A program made the position numbers and the translations under genes. This document shows positions 49,476 through 57,758 of a DNA stretch of 64,000 nucleotides, in pieces; the stretch's first letter is position 1, and every line of letters starts with the position of its first letter. Origin of the DNA: Alcaligenaceae bacterium SAGV5. Its GTDB lineage: Bacteria > Pseudomonadota > Gammaproteobacteria > Burkholderiales > Burkholderiaceae_B. The notes beneath the pieces were generated by a model. It saw only the letters and a list, made by a program, of their open reading frames with translations, was not told the DNA's origin and did not search any database. The DNA lies in NCBI GenBank assembly GCA_009360345.1, contig SPDP01000002.1, positions 1 to 64,000 of the forward strand. The letters are read 5' to 3'.

Positions 49476-50447
49476 TCAAGCGGCCTTCGTACGCAGCCTG
49501 GGGTCCAGCACCAGGTAGAGCATGTCGACCATGAAATTGATGATCACGAACAACAACAGCGCGACCATCAGATAGGCCACCACCACGGGGCGGTCCAGTT
49601 GCAGGACGGAGTCGATGATCAGCTTGCCCATGCCGGGCCAGGCGAAGATGGTTTCGGTGATCAGGGAAAAGGCGATCAGGTGGCCGAACTCGATGCCCAT
49701 CGCGGTGACGACGGGGATCAGCACGTTCGGCAGGATATGGCGCGTCATCAGGCGCGTCGGCCCGACCCCCTTGGCCCGCGCGAACTTGACGTACTCCTGG
49801 ACCGCCACCTCGCGGGTGCCCGCTTCGGTGATACGCATGATCAGCGCAATGTTGTTCAGGGCAAGCGTACAGGCGGGAAGCAGCATGAACTTGAGGCCGT
49901 CCCAGGTCAGGAAACTCACCTGTATGCCCAGCAGCGAGGTCGTTTCACCGCGCCCGCCCGACGGCAGCCAGCCGAGGTTGACGGAGAACACCAGGATCAG
50001 GATCAGGCCCAGCCAGAACACCGGCATGGTGACCCCGAATATCGAGAAGCTCATCGCGAACTTGTGGAGCCGGCTGCCGGGCCGCAACCCCGCCCACAGG
50101 CCCAGCGGGACACCCACCAGCGCCGTGAGCAGCAGCGCCATGGTGGCGAGCTCGAACGTGGCCGGCATGCGTTCGAAAATGAGTCCGACGGCGGGACGAT
50201 TGAACACGAACGAGTTGCCCAGGTCGCCCCGCAGTGCGTTGCCCAGGAAGCGCACGTACTGCTCGTGGACCGGCAGGTCCAGGCCAAGCTCCTGGGACGC
50301 GAGCTGGATTTCCTCGTGCGAGGCATCGGGCGCCACCAGCAAATGGATGGGATCGCCCACCAGGTTGATGCCGACGAACGCCAGCACCGACATCACGAAT
50401 ATCACCAGCACGCTTTGCAGTGCCCGCTGCATCATCATTTCAAACAT
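49476..50447 (-). CDS. dppB: Dipeptide/oligopeptide ABC transporter permease (DppB-like)
   Basis: The product has 323 residues. It starts MFEMMMQRALQSVLVIFVMS, has six hydrophobic segments, and carries the family stretch GLDLPVHEQYVRFLGNALRG with GDLGNSF, and the EAA loop EYVKFARAKGVGPTRLMTRH with ILPNVLIPVV. It is 310 bp downstream of the binding-protein gene, with a terminator hairpin in between that should lower permease expression relative to the binding protein. Confidence 0.93.
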   Translation of the reverse strand: MFEMMMQRALQSVLVIFVMSVLAFVGINLVGDPIHLLVAPDASHEEIQLASQELGLDLPVHEQYVRFLGNALRGDLGNSFVFNRPAVGLIFERMPATFELATMALLLTALVGVPLGLWAGLRPGSRLHKFAMSFSIFGVTMPVFWLGLILILVFSVNLGWLPSGGRGETTSLLGIQVSFLTWDGLKFMLLPACTLALNNIALIMRITEAGTREVAVQEYVKFARAKGVGPTRLMTRHILPNVLIPVVTAMGIEFGHLIAFSLITETIFAWPGMGKLIIDSVLQLDRPVVVAYLMVALLLFVIINFMVDMLYLVLDPRLRTKAA

Positions 50448-50757
50448 CGTTGCACTCCGCTTCCTTCTTGCGGCCTGTCAGCCCCGTAGCCACCGGGCCC
50501 GCGCCAGGCTCGTTCCATCGCTTCGTTTCATTGCACTACGTGCAACGCTGTATCATCAAACGATACTCTATCTCACTTATCGACACGATGTCAAAGAAAA
50601 TCTGAATATTTCGCGCCGCCTCCGGAGAGCGAAAAGGCCGAAAAAAAGCGACGCCACGAGTGACGTCGCAAATACTCACCGCTGCCTGGAGAACAGCTGC
50701 ACTGCTTGTCCGCCACGAGTGGAAGCGAGACCCGGACTCCTCCACCGTGGCGTCTTC
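50448..50757. other. Gene-free 310 bp between binding-protein and permease genes
   Basis: Apart from the minus-strand terminator at 50641-50669, no gene is seen here. Positions 50530-50610 are AT-richer (GCAACGCTGTATCATCAAACG) and could carry a second minus-strand promoter for the permeases, but I see no convincing hexamer pair. Confidence 0.5.
50641..50669 (-). terminator. Rho-independent terminator/attenuator behind the dppA-like gene
   Basis: On the minus strand GCGACGTCAC pairs with GTGGCGTCGC (one T-G wobble), followed directly by seven T at 50647-50641. It lies about 90 bp past the binding-protein stop and before the permease genes. This is the usual differential-expression arrangement for ABC operons. 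Confidence 0.88.
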
Positions 50758-52338
50758 TTATTTGGAACGAATATCCATGGCCATCGTGAATCCGTCCGCG
50801 CGGGGGGTCAGCGTGAAATTCTTCTTCATGGCCCAGGATGCATTCAGATGCAGCAAGGGAATGATGGCGCCGTCATTCAAGGCCAGCGATGCCGCCTTTT
50901 TCTGCAGATCCTCGCGTGTCTTGTTGTCCGGCGTGGCGGCCGCCGTGTCGATCAGTTCATCGACTTCCTTGTTGCCATACCGGCCATAGTTGCTCGCACC
51001 GGTCATGGCGGGTTTGTTGAACGAGTGAATGGTGGAGACCAGGCCCGTCAGGGAGTCACCCGTGACGGCCCCGTTGCCGACCAGGAACACGCTGAATTCA
51101 GGCTCGCCATTCGGGCCGCCACCGAATGCGCGGGTCTGGAACACCGCGTAGGGCATCGCGGACACATCGGTCTTGACGCCAATCTGGCTGAACGACTGCG
51201 CCACGGCCTCGCACAGCCTGGCATCGTTGATGTAGCGGTTGTTCGGGCAATGGATGGTGAGCTGGAACCCGGACGGATAGCCGGCTTCCGCCAGCAGGGC
51301 CTTCGCTTTCGCCTGGTCGTGCGCCGGCAGCTTGAGATTGGCGTCATAGCCGAAGAAGCCCTTCGGAACCAGTTGCTCGGATGCCGTCGCGTCGCTCTTC
51401 ATCAGGAACTTGATGATGCCGTCGCGATTGACGGCGGACATCAAGGCCTGCCGGACCTTCACGTTCTTCAGCGGATTGTTCGCCAGCGGCGCGCCATCCG
51501 GCCCCTTCACAAAGGGCGAGCTGTCGCGCGCCTGGTCCAGCGCCAGATAGTTGAGCATGTAGGAGGTCACCGACGTGACCTGGTAGTTCTTGAACGCGTC
51601 CCCCATGTTGGAAGCGAAGTCATTGATCAGGTCGACGGAACCCGACAGCAGCGCGGCGGCGCGCGCGGGCTCGCGCGGGATGAACTGGAACGTGACGGTG
51701 TCCCACGGCTCCTTCGCCCCCCAGTAGTCGGCGTTCTTGCTCAGAACCAGCCTCTGGCCGTGCGCCCAGCTCGTGAATTTGTAGGGACCGCTGCCGATGG
51801 CCGACTTGCCGGTGGCAAAGCTGTCTTCACTGACGTTCTCGCCCAGGGACCTGGGAAGGATGCCTATCAGGCCGACGTTCTCGGGCAGCGTCGGGCTGAC
51901 GCGCTTGCTCTTGATCTGGACGGTCAACGGCGCGGTGACCGACACCGAGTCCACATCCCTGAGATAAGAGCGGTAGGTACGCGGCCCGGTCAGTTGCATG
52001 GCCCGCTCGATGGAGTACTTCACGTCCTCGGCCGCCATCGTTTCGCCGTTCTGGAACTTCACGTCCGGACGCAGCTTGAACTCCCAGGTGGTCGGATTGA
52101 CCAGGCTCCAGGAAAGCGCAAGGCTGGGCTTGGGCCGCAGGTTGTGATCCTGGGCCACCAGCGTCTCGTAGACGTGCGCCCACAAGTTGCGATTGGCGCC
52201 ATTCAGCACATGTGGATCGGCAGAAGTGACTTCCGACTTGAACCCTATTTTCAGGTCGGCGGCATTCGCCGCCCCACCCGCACCCAGGAATCCGGCCAGA
52301 CACAGCAGGCCCAGCCTTCTTCTTGCAACGTCCCACAT
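50758..52338 (-). CDS. dppA: Peptide ABC transporter substrate-binding protein (DppA/OppA-like)
   Basis: The product has 526 residues of the SBP_bac_5 family. The signal peptide MWDVARRRLGLLCLAGFLGA is cleaved near AANAAD. Conserved blocks are GANRNLWAHVYETLVAQDHN, LRPDVKFQNGETMAAEDVKY, GSGPYKFTSWAHGQ, VRQALMSAVNRDGIIKF and LAEAGYPSGFQLTI. It delivers peptides or related compounds to the DppBCDF-like complex. It is first in an operon that continues to the CapA-like gene. Confidence 0.94.
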   Translation of the reverse strand: MWDVARRRLGLLCLAGFLGAGGAANAADLKIGFKSEVTSADPHVLNGANRNLWAHVYETLVAQDHNLRPKPSLALSWSLVNPTTWEFKLRPDVKFQNGETMAAEDVKYSIERAMQLTGPRTYRSYLRDVDSVSVTAPLTVQIKSKRVSPTLPENVGLIGILPRSLGENVSEDSFATGKSAIGSGPYKFTSWAHGQRLVLSKNADYWGAKEPWDTVTFQFIPREPARAAALLSGSVDLINDFASNMGDAFKNYQVTSVTSYMLNYLALDQARDSSPFVKGPDGAPLANNPLKNVKVRQALMSAVNRDGIIKFLMKSDATASEQLVPKGFFGYDANLKLPAHDQAKAKALLAEAGYPSGFQLTIHCPNNRYINDARLCEAVAQSFSQIGVKTDVSAMPYAVFQTRAFGGGPNGEPEFSVFLVGNGAVTGDSLTGLVSTIHSFNKPAMTGASNYGRYGNKEVDELIDTAAATPDNKTREDLQKKAASLALNDGAIIPLLHLNASWAMKKNFTLTPRADGFTMAMDIRSK

Positions 52339-52371
52339 AGCTTCACCTCTCGATTCGTTTCACTAGAAAAG

Positions 52372-52400
52372 ACAATATATTGGCGGCCGACACGGGTCAA
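52372..52400 (-). promoter_or_regulatory. Sigma-70-like promoter for the dppA-like operon
   Basis: On the minus strand TTGACC at 52400-52395, 17 bp spacer, TATTGT at 52377-52372, in an AT-rich patch just before the gene. An alternative -10, TATATT, overlaps with shorter spacing. Transcription would start about 25 nt before ATG 52338. Confidence 0.55.
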
Positions 52401-52483
52401 GAACTCGATTTCCCGGACGGCCGCCGGGCGGAAGCCCCTCCCTCGATCACAGGAAAAAAGGGAGAAAAAGCGATACTCGCGGA

Positions 52484-53644
52484 TCAGAAGCGGTGCAGGA
52501 CGCCCGCCATCATGGCCATCTGGGAGTTGTCCACCCCCGGCGCGCCGTTGGCGGTCAGGCCGGGGCTGTACATATCCGACGCCTTCATCACGCCGGCCAT
52601 GCCGTACAGCAGCGTGCGCCGCGTCAGGTTGTAGTCCGCCCCCGCGGCAAGCACGGTCAGCTTGCCGGAGTTGCTGGCGCCGATGAAGTCATAGCGCGAA
52701 TGGATGACGGCCCCCTTCAGCAGCCATTGCCCCAGCTTGTAGTCCACGCCGAGGTCGAAAACGTTGGCTTTGCGGTTGTTGATGCCCCCGGCGGTGAACG
52801 CGGCGCTGCCCGCGCTGGCGGAGAAGATGGTGGCGAAGTTCGGCGCCGCACCCGACGACGCATTCACCAACGGCTGCGAGACGTGCGAGTACTGGCCCCG
52901 CAGCAGCGCATCGCCCAGCTTGTAGCTGGCACCCACCACGATGACTTTCAGGCAGGTATCGCCGCTGCTGCCCAAGGCGGCGGTGTTGCAACCCGCGCCG
53001 CTGGTCGCGCCATCGTCGCTGCTGCTGTTGGACGCGGGGGTGGTACCTGCCGCTGCCACGACATTGCCCTTGTGCGACTGCCAGTAGGCGGCACCGATGG
53101 CGAACGGCCCGTTCTTGTAGGTGCCGCCGAATCCGAACGCCCGTCCGTTCCGGAAGTCGCCCGCCCGCTCGCCGAAGGCATAGGCCAGGTTGCCCTGGAA
53201 GCCGTTCCACTCCGGGGTCAGGTAGAAGGCCATGTTGTTGCCGCGTGACCCGGTGGCGCGATCCAGGTTGTTGGCATGCGCCTTCGCCGTGAACGGCAGC
53301 ATGCGGGTCGTCGTGGCGAACTGGACCGCGATGATGTCGGTGTAGTCCTTGCGACGGCCCAGCTCGATCGTGCCCGCCGAACCGGTCAGCCCGATCGTGG
53401 TGCGGCGGCCGAAGGTCGCCCCGCCCTGGCCGGAGGCACCGTTGTCGATGGTCAGGCCGCCTTCGAGCACGAAGTTGGCCTTGAGGCCACCGCCCAGGTC
53501 CTCGGTTCCGCGCATACCAAACCGGGATTGGGTGTACTGGCCCGAGTCCACCCCCCAACGGCTACCGGTCTGGCGCGCGCTGGCAGGCGTTAACCCAATC
53601 TTGTTCACATAGCCCACCCGCCCCACGCCGGTCCCCGCCAACAC
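52484..53644 (-). pseudogene. 5'-truncated Gram-negative porin
   Basis: The open frame has 386 residues and clear general-porin blocks: SRFGMRGTEDLGGGLKANFV, TFGRRTTIGLTGSAGTIELG, LGVDYKLGQWLLKGAVIHSR, a C-terminal QMAMMAGVLHRF with the terminal Phe needed for outer-membrane assembly. What is missing is the front: the frame opens with GTG at 53644 ([17 protein letters not shown]), a TAG stop lies at 53656-53654, and no signal peptide or first strand (SVTLYG-type) is found before the divergent gene at 53696. The gene has lost about 30 codons and its promoter, so its product could not reach the outer membrane. Confidence 0.8.
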
Positions 53645-53695
53645 CCGTGTCTGCTACCAGGTGAGTCTCGAACGTACTTCCGCAGGAGCCCTGTA

Positions 53696-54277
53696 ATGCG
53701 CCCGCCTTTGAACCTTGCCACCGTGCGCGCCCGCGCGCCGCGCGCCGCCGCCCGCCTGGCCGTCCTGCTGGCGGCAGCCCTTCCCGTTCTTCCCGCCTGC
53801 GCCCATGAGGCCCGGCAGGCGCCCGCCGCGACGGCCTCGGCAACCAGCGCCAACGCCTTCGTGGCACGCCCCGGCAAACCCGGCGACGTCGTCGCCGTCT
53901 CGGTCCGCGCGCCGTCGGCGCCGCTGGCTGCCGGCCCCGCCTCCGTAGGCCTGTCGCTGCGCGGATCGCCGGGCGTGACCCAGGTGGAGCTGAAGTACGG
54001 CGTCGAAGGCGCGCTGCGCGTGGACGCGGTCTCGCCCACGGTCGTTCCGCTGGATGCCCAGCGGCGCGCCATCGTCGAGGTCCCCGTCACGGTGCTGGGC
54101 ACGGGCGTGCACTATCTGAACGTGTACGTCACGGCCAACGGGCGGCACAGTGCCTTCTCGGTACGCCTGGACGCCGGCCAGGCCGCCACCTCGAACCGCA
54201 AGCAGTCCTCGCCCGACCAAGGCGGCTTCGTCGTGCTGCCGGCGCAGGAGACCCGCTCCGGCGGGACCGCGCGCTAA
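53696..54277 (+). CDS. Exported protein of unknown function
   Basis: The product has 193 residues. A basic N-terminus and hydrophobic core (LAVLLAAALPVLPACAHEAR) form a signal peptide cleaved after ACA, or less likely a lipoprotein signal at LPAC. The mature part reads as a beta-rich domain (AFVARPGKPGDVVAVSVRAP, GVTQVELKYGVEGALRVDAV, VEVPVTVLGTGVHYLNVYVT). I do not recognise the family. It is divergent from the broken porin, 51 bp apart. Two GC hairpins follow it. Confidence 0.8.
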   Translation: MRPPLNLATVRARAPRAAARLAVLLAAALPVLPACAHEARQAPAATASATSANAFVARPGKPGDVVAVSVRAPSAPLAAGPASVGLSLRGSPGVTQVELKYGVEGALRVDAVSPTVVPLDAQRRAIVEVPVTVLGTGVHYLNVYVTANGRHSAFSVRLDAGQAATSNRKQSSPDQGGFVVLPAQETRSGGTAR

Positions 54278-54288
54278 GCCCTGCCCCC

Positions 54289-54346
54289 GGGCGGCGCCTC
54301 CGCGCCGCCCATCCCGCGCGCCGGCCGGGCGCCATGCCCGGCCGGC
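54289..54346. terminator. Two perfect GC hairpins between convergent genes
   Basis: GGGCGGCGC (54289-54297) pairs with GCGCCGCCC (54302-54310). GCCGGCCGGGC (54320-54330) pairs with GCCCGGCCGGC (54336-54346). Both stems are exact. They fill the 79 bp between the exported-protein gene and the convergent Bug gene. Neither has a T run, so they are probably Rho-assisted or mRNA-stabilising ends. Confidence 0.55.
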
Positions 54347-54356
54347 CGCGCAACGC

Positions 54357-55340
54357 TCAATCCACCTGCACGCCCAGCATCTTCGCGATCTCGCCCTGGC
54401 GCCGGTATTCCTTGTGCACGAAATCGGCGAACTCGCGGCGGCTCATCGGCGAATTGATCGACCCACGCTCCTCCATGGAACGCTCGAACGCCGGATCGCC
54501 CAGCACGGCGTTCACCGCCTGGTGCAGGCGGTCCAGCCGCTCGGGCGGCGTCCCTTTCGGCACGAACAGGCCGTCCCAGGCGAACAGCTCATACCCGGGC
54601 ACCCCGCTCTCGGCCAGCGTGGGCGCGTCCGGCAGCGTGGGAATGCGCTGCGGCGTCGACACGGCCAGCACCTTGATCTGCCTGCTTTTGGCCAGGGGCA
54701 CCAGATACGGCGCGACGTCGATCATGAAGGAGACGCGGCCCGACCGCACGTCGGTCGATGCCGGCGCGCCGCCCTTGTAGGGCACGTGCGTGAGATCGAT
54801 CTTCGCCATCTGCTGGAGCAGGCCACAGGCCATGTGCGACGCCGTGCCATTGCCCGCCGAGGCGCAAGTCAGTTCGCCCGGGTGCTTCTTCGCATAGCCG
54901 ATCAGCTCTCGCGCGGAATTGAACGGCGACTCGGGGCTGACGAACATCACCATGGAAATGATCGAAAAGCGCGAGACCGGCTCGAAATCGTCCGGGGCGT
55001 AGCCCACCGACTTGTACAGCCAGTGGTTGGTCGCCATCGTGCCGTTCGTGCCGAACACCATCGTCTGTCCATCCGGGGTCGCGCGGGCCGCGGCGGCTGT
55101 GCCGATATTGCCTCCCGCCCCGGCCCGGTTGTCGATGATGATGGGCTGGCGCAACTGCTTTTCCATCTCCCGGGCATAGAGCCTGGCCAGCGTATCGCCC
55201 CCGCCGCCCGCGACGAAGGGCACCACCATGGTCAGCGGACGCTGGGGCCAGTCGGAAGCGGCGGCACCCGACACGGTCGCGGCCAGCAGGGCCAGGGTGC
55301 CGAGGATCCGGGCCGGCTTCCCGTTCTTGTTCACATGCAT
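54357..55340 (-). CDS. Bug/TctC-family periplasmic solute-binding protein
   Basis: The product has 327 residues. Signal peptide MHVNKNGKPARILGTLALLA with cleavage near AAASD, then WPQRPLTMVVPFVAGGGGDT, GAGGNIGTAAAARATPDGQT and THVPYKGGAPASTDV. CAGGAGACAAGC precedes ATG 55340. It lies 35 bp behind the M29-like gene on the same strand and probably captures that enzyme's substrate. Both are likely controlled by the divergent GntR regulator. Confidence 0.93.
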   Translation of the reverse strand: MHVNKNGKPARILGTLALLAATVSGAAASDWPQRPLTMVVPFVAGGGGDTLARLYAREMEKQLRQPIIIDNRAGAGGNIGTAAAARATPDGQTMVFGTNGTMATNHWLYKSVGYAPDDFEPVSRFSIISMVMFVSPESPFNSARELIGYAKKHPGELTCASAGNGTASHMACGLLQQMAKIDLTHVPYKGGAPASTDVRSGRVSFMIDVAPYLVPLAKSRQIKVLAVSTPQRIPTLPDAPTLAESGVPGYELFAWDGLFVPKGTPPERLDRLHQAVNAVLGDPAFERSMEERGSINSPMSRREFADFVHKEYRRQGEIAKMLGVQVD

Positions 55341-55375
55341 GCTTGTCTCCTGTTGTCTTTCTGAAACTGCCCCGG

Positions 55376-56533
55376 TCAATCCACCCCGGCCTCGAGCAAC
55401 TCGACCGGATCGCCGTAGCGGGCCGCGATCCCGACCACCTCGGGGTCGCGCAGCGCGCACAGGAAACCTTGGTCGATCAGGGTATTGGCCCCCGCCGTGA
55501 CGGTGGCGTCCAGGCAGACCAGGTCCATGTGCACGGGCGGCTCTTCCCAATCGGGCAGCACGCGGCGGATGTAGTCATTCGGTTTGGCCAGGTCGATGCC
55601 GAAATGCAGCGCGCCCGGCGCGTTCGAGCCGGCGGGATAGATGGTGTGGCGCGGCGCCTTGGGATTGAAACCGCAGCCGCCCCCTTCGATCATGCGGCCG
55701 CCCACCAGCATGTCGCGCAGGATGTCCGCTTCCCCGGAGCTGCCTTCGACCGCGCTGACGTACTCGCCCTCGAAACGCACGGCGATGCGCTCCTCGAAGG
55801 GCCGCGCGAAACCCACGGCCCACTGCGGATAGATCACGCCCGACATCGGCGTCTTGGCGGCGTGGTCGTTGCGCACCGCCGTCCGGTCCCACAGGTTGGG
55901 ACCATGGGTGGGCAGGTAATGCACGTAGCAGCCGGGCTCCTCGGCCGTCGTCACGCCGCGCCAGCGGTTCGACGACAACATGGTGTCGCGCGTTTGCGGC
56001 GTGAAGCCGATGCGGAAATCGGTCCCGCGCGCATCGGTGAAATGCAGGTCGAAATCCTCGCTACTGGGATAACGGCCGGCCGTGGCCCGGCACAGTGCCC
56101 CGACGATCTCGCTCGGAAAGCGCGCCTGCGGCGTATGCAGCAGGTCGAGATTGCGGAAATAAGTGATCTTCACCCAACGCTGGCCCTGCTTGCGCAGCGC
56201 GATGCAGAACGGATCCTCGATCGAACAGAACCAGGTGGACACGACGAAGTCCGCCTGCTCCAGCAGGCCTTTCACGGGGTCCGGGACCATGGTCACGCGG
56301 GAGTCCGGCTCGGTATAGACGCGCACCTGGGCGCCTCGCGCCCTGGCCAGCCCCACCACCGCGTCGACGACCCGGGTATCGAGCAATTGATCCGTCAGCA
56401 TCAGCACGCGTTCGCCCGGCCGGATGGCGAACACCCTGGCGAAGTTGTCCAGCGCCTGGAAAAAATGCTTGGTCTGCACGACGGAATCGGCCAGCGGAGG
56501 CGGCAGCCCGACGAAGGCAGAAGGTGGAATCAT
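55376..56533 (-). CDS. M29-like aminopeptidase / dihydroxypyridine dioxygenase-like enzyme
   Basis: The product has 385 residues. FFQALDNFARVFAIRPGERV, RVLMLTDQLLDTRVVDAVVG, LEQADFVVSTWF, IRFEGEYV-type and GALHFGIDLAKPND segments recall the M29 (AmpS) fold shared with NicX, the 2,5-dihydroxypyridine 5,6-dioxygenase of nicotinate degradation. Assignment to peptidase or ring-cleaving dioxygenase cannot be decided from sequence alone. It is divergent from a GntR/FCD regulator and followed by a Bug protein, an arrangement of catabolic operons. Confidence 0.7.
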   Translation of the reverse strand: MIPPSAFVGLPPPLADSVVQTKHFFQALDNFARVFAIRPGERVLMLTDQLLDTRVVDAVVGLARARGAQVRVYTEPDSRVTMVPDPVKGLLEQADFVVSTWFCSIEDPFCIALRKQGQRWVKITYFRNLDLLHTPQARFPSEIVGALCRATAGRYPSSEDFDLHFTDARGTDFRIGFTPQTRDTMLSSNRWRGVTTAEEPGCYVHYLPTHGPNLWDRTAVRNDHAAKTPMSGVIYPQWAVGFARPFEERIAVRFEGEYVSAVEGSSGEADILRDMLVGGRMIEGGGCGFNPKAPRHTIYPAGSNAPGALHFGIDLAKPNDYIRRVLPDWEEPPVHMDLVCLDATVTAGANTLIDQGFLCALRDPEVVGIAARYGDPVELLEAGVD

Positions 56534-56563
56534 GTCTTCCCCTTACTTAGAGCTATAATTAAA

Positions 56564-56634
56564 TTGCATGCAAATTATTGGTTAATTTTATTTTTTATTC
56601 AATATCTATCTATTTTTGCATGCAAAAATAGATA
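56564..56634. promoter_or_regulatory. Paired GCATGC operators in an AT-rich divergent promoter
   Basis: A 28-bp perfect palindrome at 56607-56634 has the half site TATCTATTTTTGCA. A second core TTGCATGCAA is at 56564-56573. Both are centred on GCATGC and their centres are 52 bp apart, close to five helical turns. They lie between the divergent M29-like and GntR genes in DNA far richer in AT than the surroundings. They are probably sites for the GntR/FCD protein, perhaps bound cooperatively. Confidence 0.72.
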
Positions 56635-56691
56635 TCCAGGATATAGCGGTTACTATCACCGCACACAGGACAACAACGCTCGTCCCGGCAG

Positions 56692-57408
56692 ATGGCCACT
56701 CAAATACATACGGTCGCAGGCGAACTGCGCCGACGCATCATGTCCGGCGCCTACCCGCCCGGCGAACGGCTGGTCGAGCTGCAACTCGCGGCGGACCTGG
56801 GCGTCTCGCGCACCCCCATCCGCCTCGCGTTCGAGGAACTGGTCAAGGAAGGCCTGCTGGAGCGGCTACCGACCCGTGGCTTCCGGGTCAAGGCCGTGGA
56901 CCTCGCCGACCTCGCCAACGCCCTGGACGTGCGCGGCGCCCTGGAGGGCATGGCGGCGCGGCTGGTGGCCGAGCAAGGCGCCCGGCCGGACGTGGCGCAA
57001 GCCCTGCGCGATTGCGTGGAAGAAGGCTGGCGCCTGCTGGAGGATGCGGCCGGCGACGGTTATCGCGTGGAAACGCCCCGGTGGTCCGCCATGAACGAGG
57101 CTTTCCACGCGGCGCTGGTCCAGGCCGCGGGCAACCCGCCGCTGGCCAGCGCGCTGGCGCACGTCTCGCAGATCCCCCTGGTGGGCGCGGCCGTCCTGGG
57201 CCTGGGCCTGGACGACACCATGCCGCCGCCCGAGTACGCCTACATCCATCGCGCCCAGCAGGACCACGACGACATCGTCGCGGCGATCGAACTGGCGGAA
57301 GGGGCGCGCGCCGAAAGCCTGATGCGCGAGCACGTGCGTCGCAGCCGCGACAACAAGCGCCGCATCTACCAGCTCCGGATCGACGCCCTGCGCCGGACAG
57401 CCAGGTAA
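56692..57408 (+). CDS. GntR-family regulator with FCD effector domain
   Basis: The product has 238 residues. The winged helix is [57 protein letters not shown]. The C-terminal FCD domain has the metal/ligand His and Asp pattern ([52 protein letters not shown]). It likely represses the divergent M29-like/Bug operon through the palindromes at 56564-56634. The ligand is unknown. Confidence 0.93.
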   Translation: MATQIHTVAGELRRRIMSGAYPPGERLVELQLAADLGVSRTPIRLAFEELVKEGLLERLPTRGFRVKAVDLADLANALDVRGALEGMAARLVAEQGARPDVAQALRDCVEEGWRLLEDAAGDGYRVETPRWSAMNEAFHAALVQAAGNPPLASALAHVSQIPLVGAAVLGLGLDDTMPPPEYAYIHRAQQDHDDIVAAIELAEGARAESLMREHVRRSRDNKRRIYQLRIDALRRTAR

Positions 57409-57467
57409 GGACATGGCGCGGCCGCTACAATAGCGCCATTGCAAACTATCGCGGAACAGGGGTGCAC

Positions 57468-57737
57468 ATGGCTCGCATGATCTATTGCGTCAAGCTGAAA
57501 CAAGAGGCCGAAGGCCTGGATTTCCCGCCCTACCCGGGCGAACTCGGCACCAAGATCTGGCAAAGCATTTCCAAGCAGGCCTGGCAGGACTGGGTCCAGA
57601 CCCAGACCCGCCTCGTCAACGAAAACCGCCTGAACCTGGCCGACGCCCGTGCCCGCAAGTACCTGCAACAGCAGATGCAGCGCTATCTGTTCGAAGACGG
57701 CAACGTCGAGGCCCAAGGCTACGTTCCTCCGAATTGA
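57468..57737 (+). CDS. yggX: Probable Fe(2+)-trafficking protein
   Basis: The product has 89 residues, the normal size. It starts [20 protein letters not shown] and continues [40 protein letters not shown] and [15 protein letters not shown], all diagnostic for YggX, with Cys near the N-terminus. It protects iron-sulfur clusters and labile iron. It stands alone; no mutY is nearby. It is convergent with the 629-residue gene. Confidence 0.97.
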   Translation: MARMIYCVKLKQEAEGLDFPPYPGELGTKIWQSISKQAWQDWVQTQTRLVNENRLNLADARARKYLQQQMQRYLFEDGNVEAQGYVPPN

Positions 57738-57758
57738 AGCGCCCTGGACGCCGACGCG

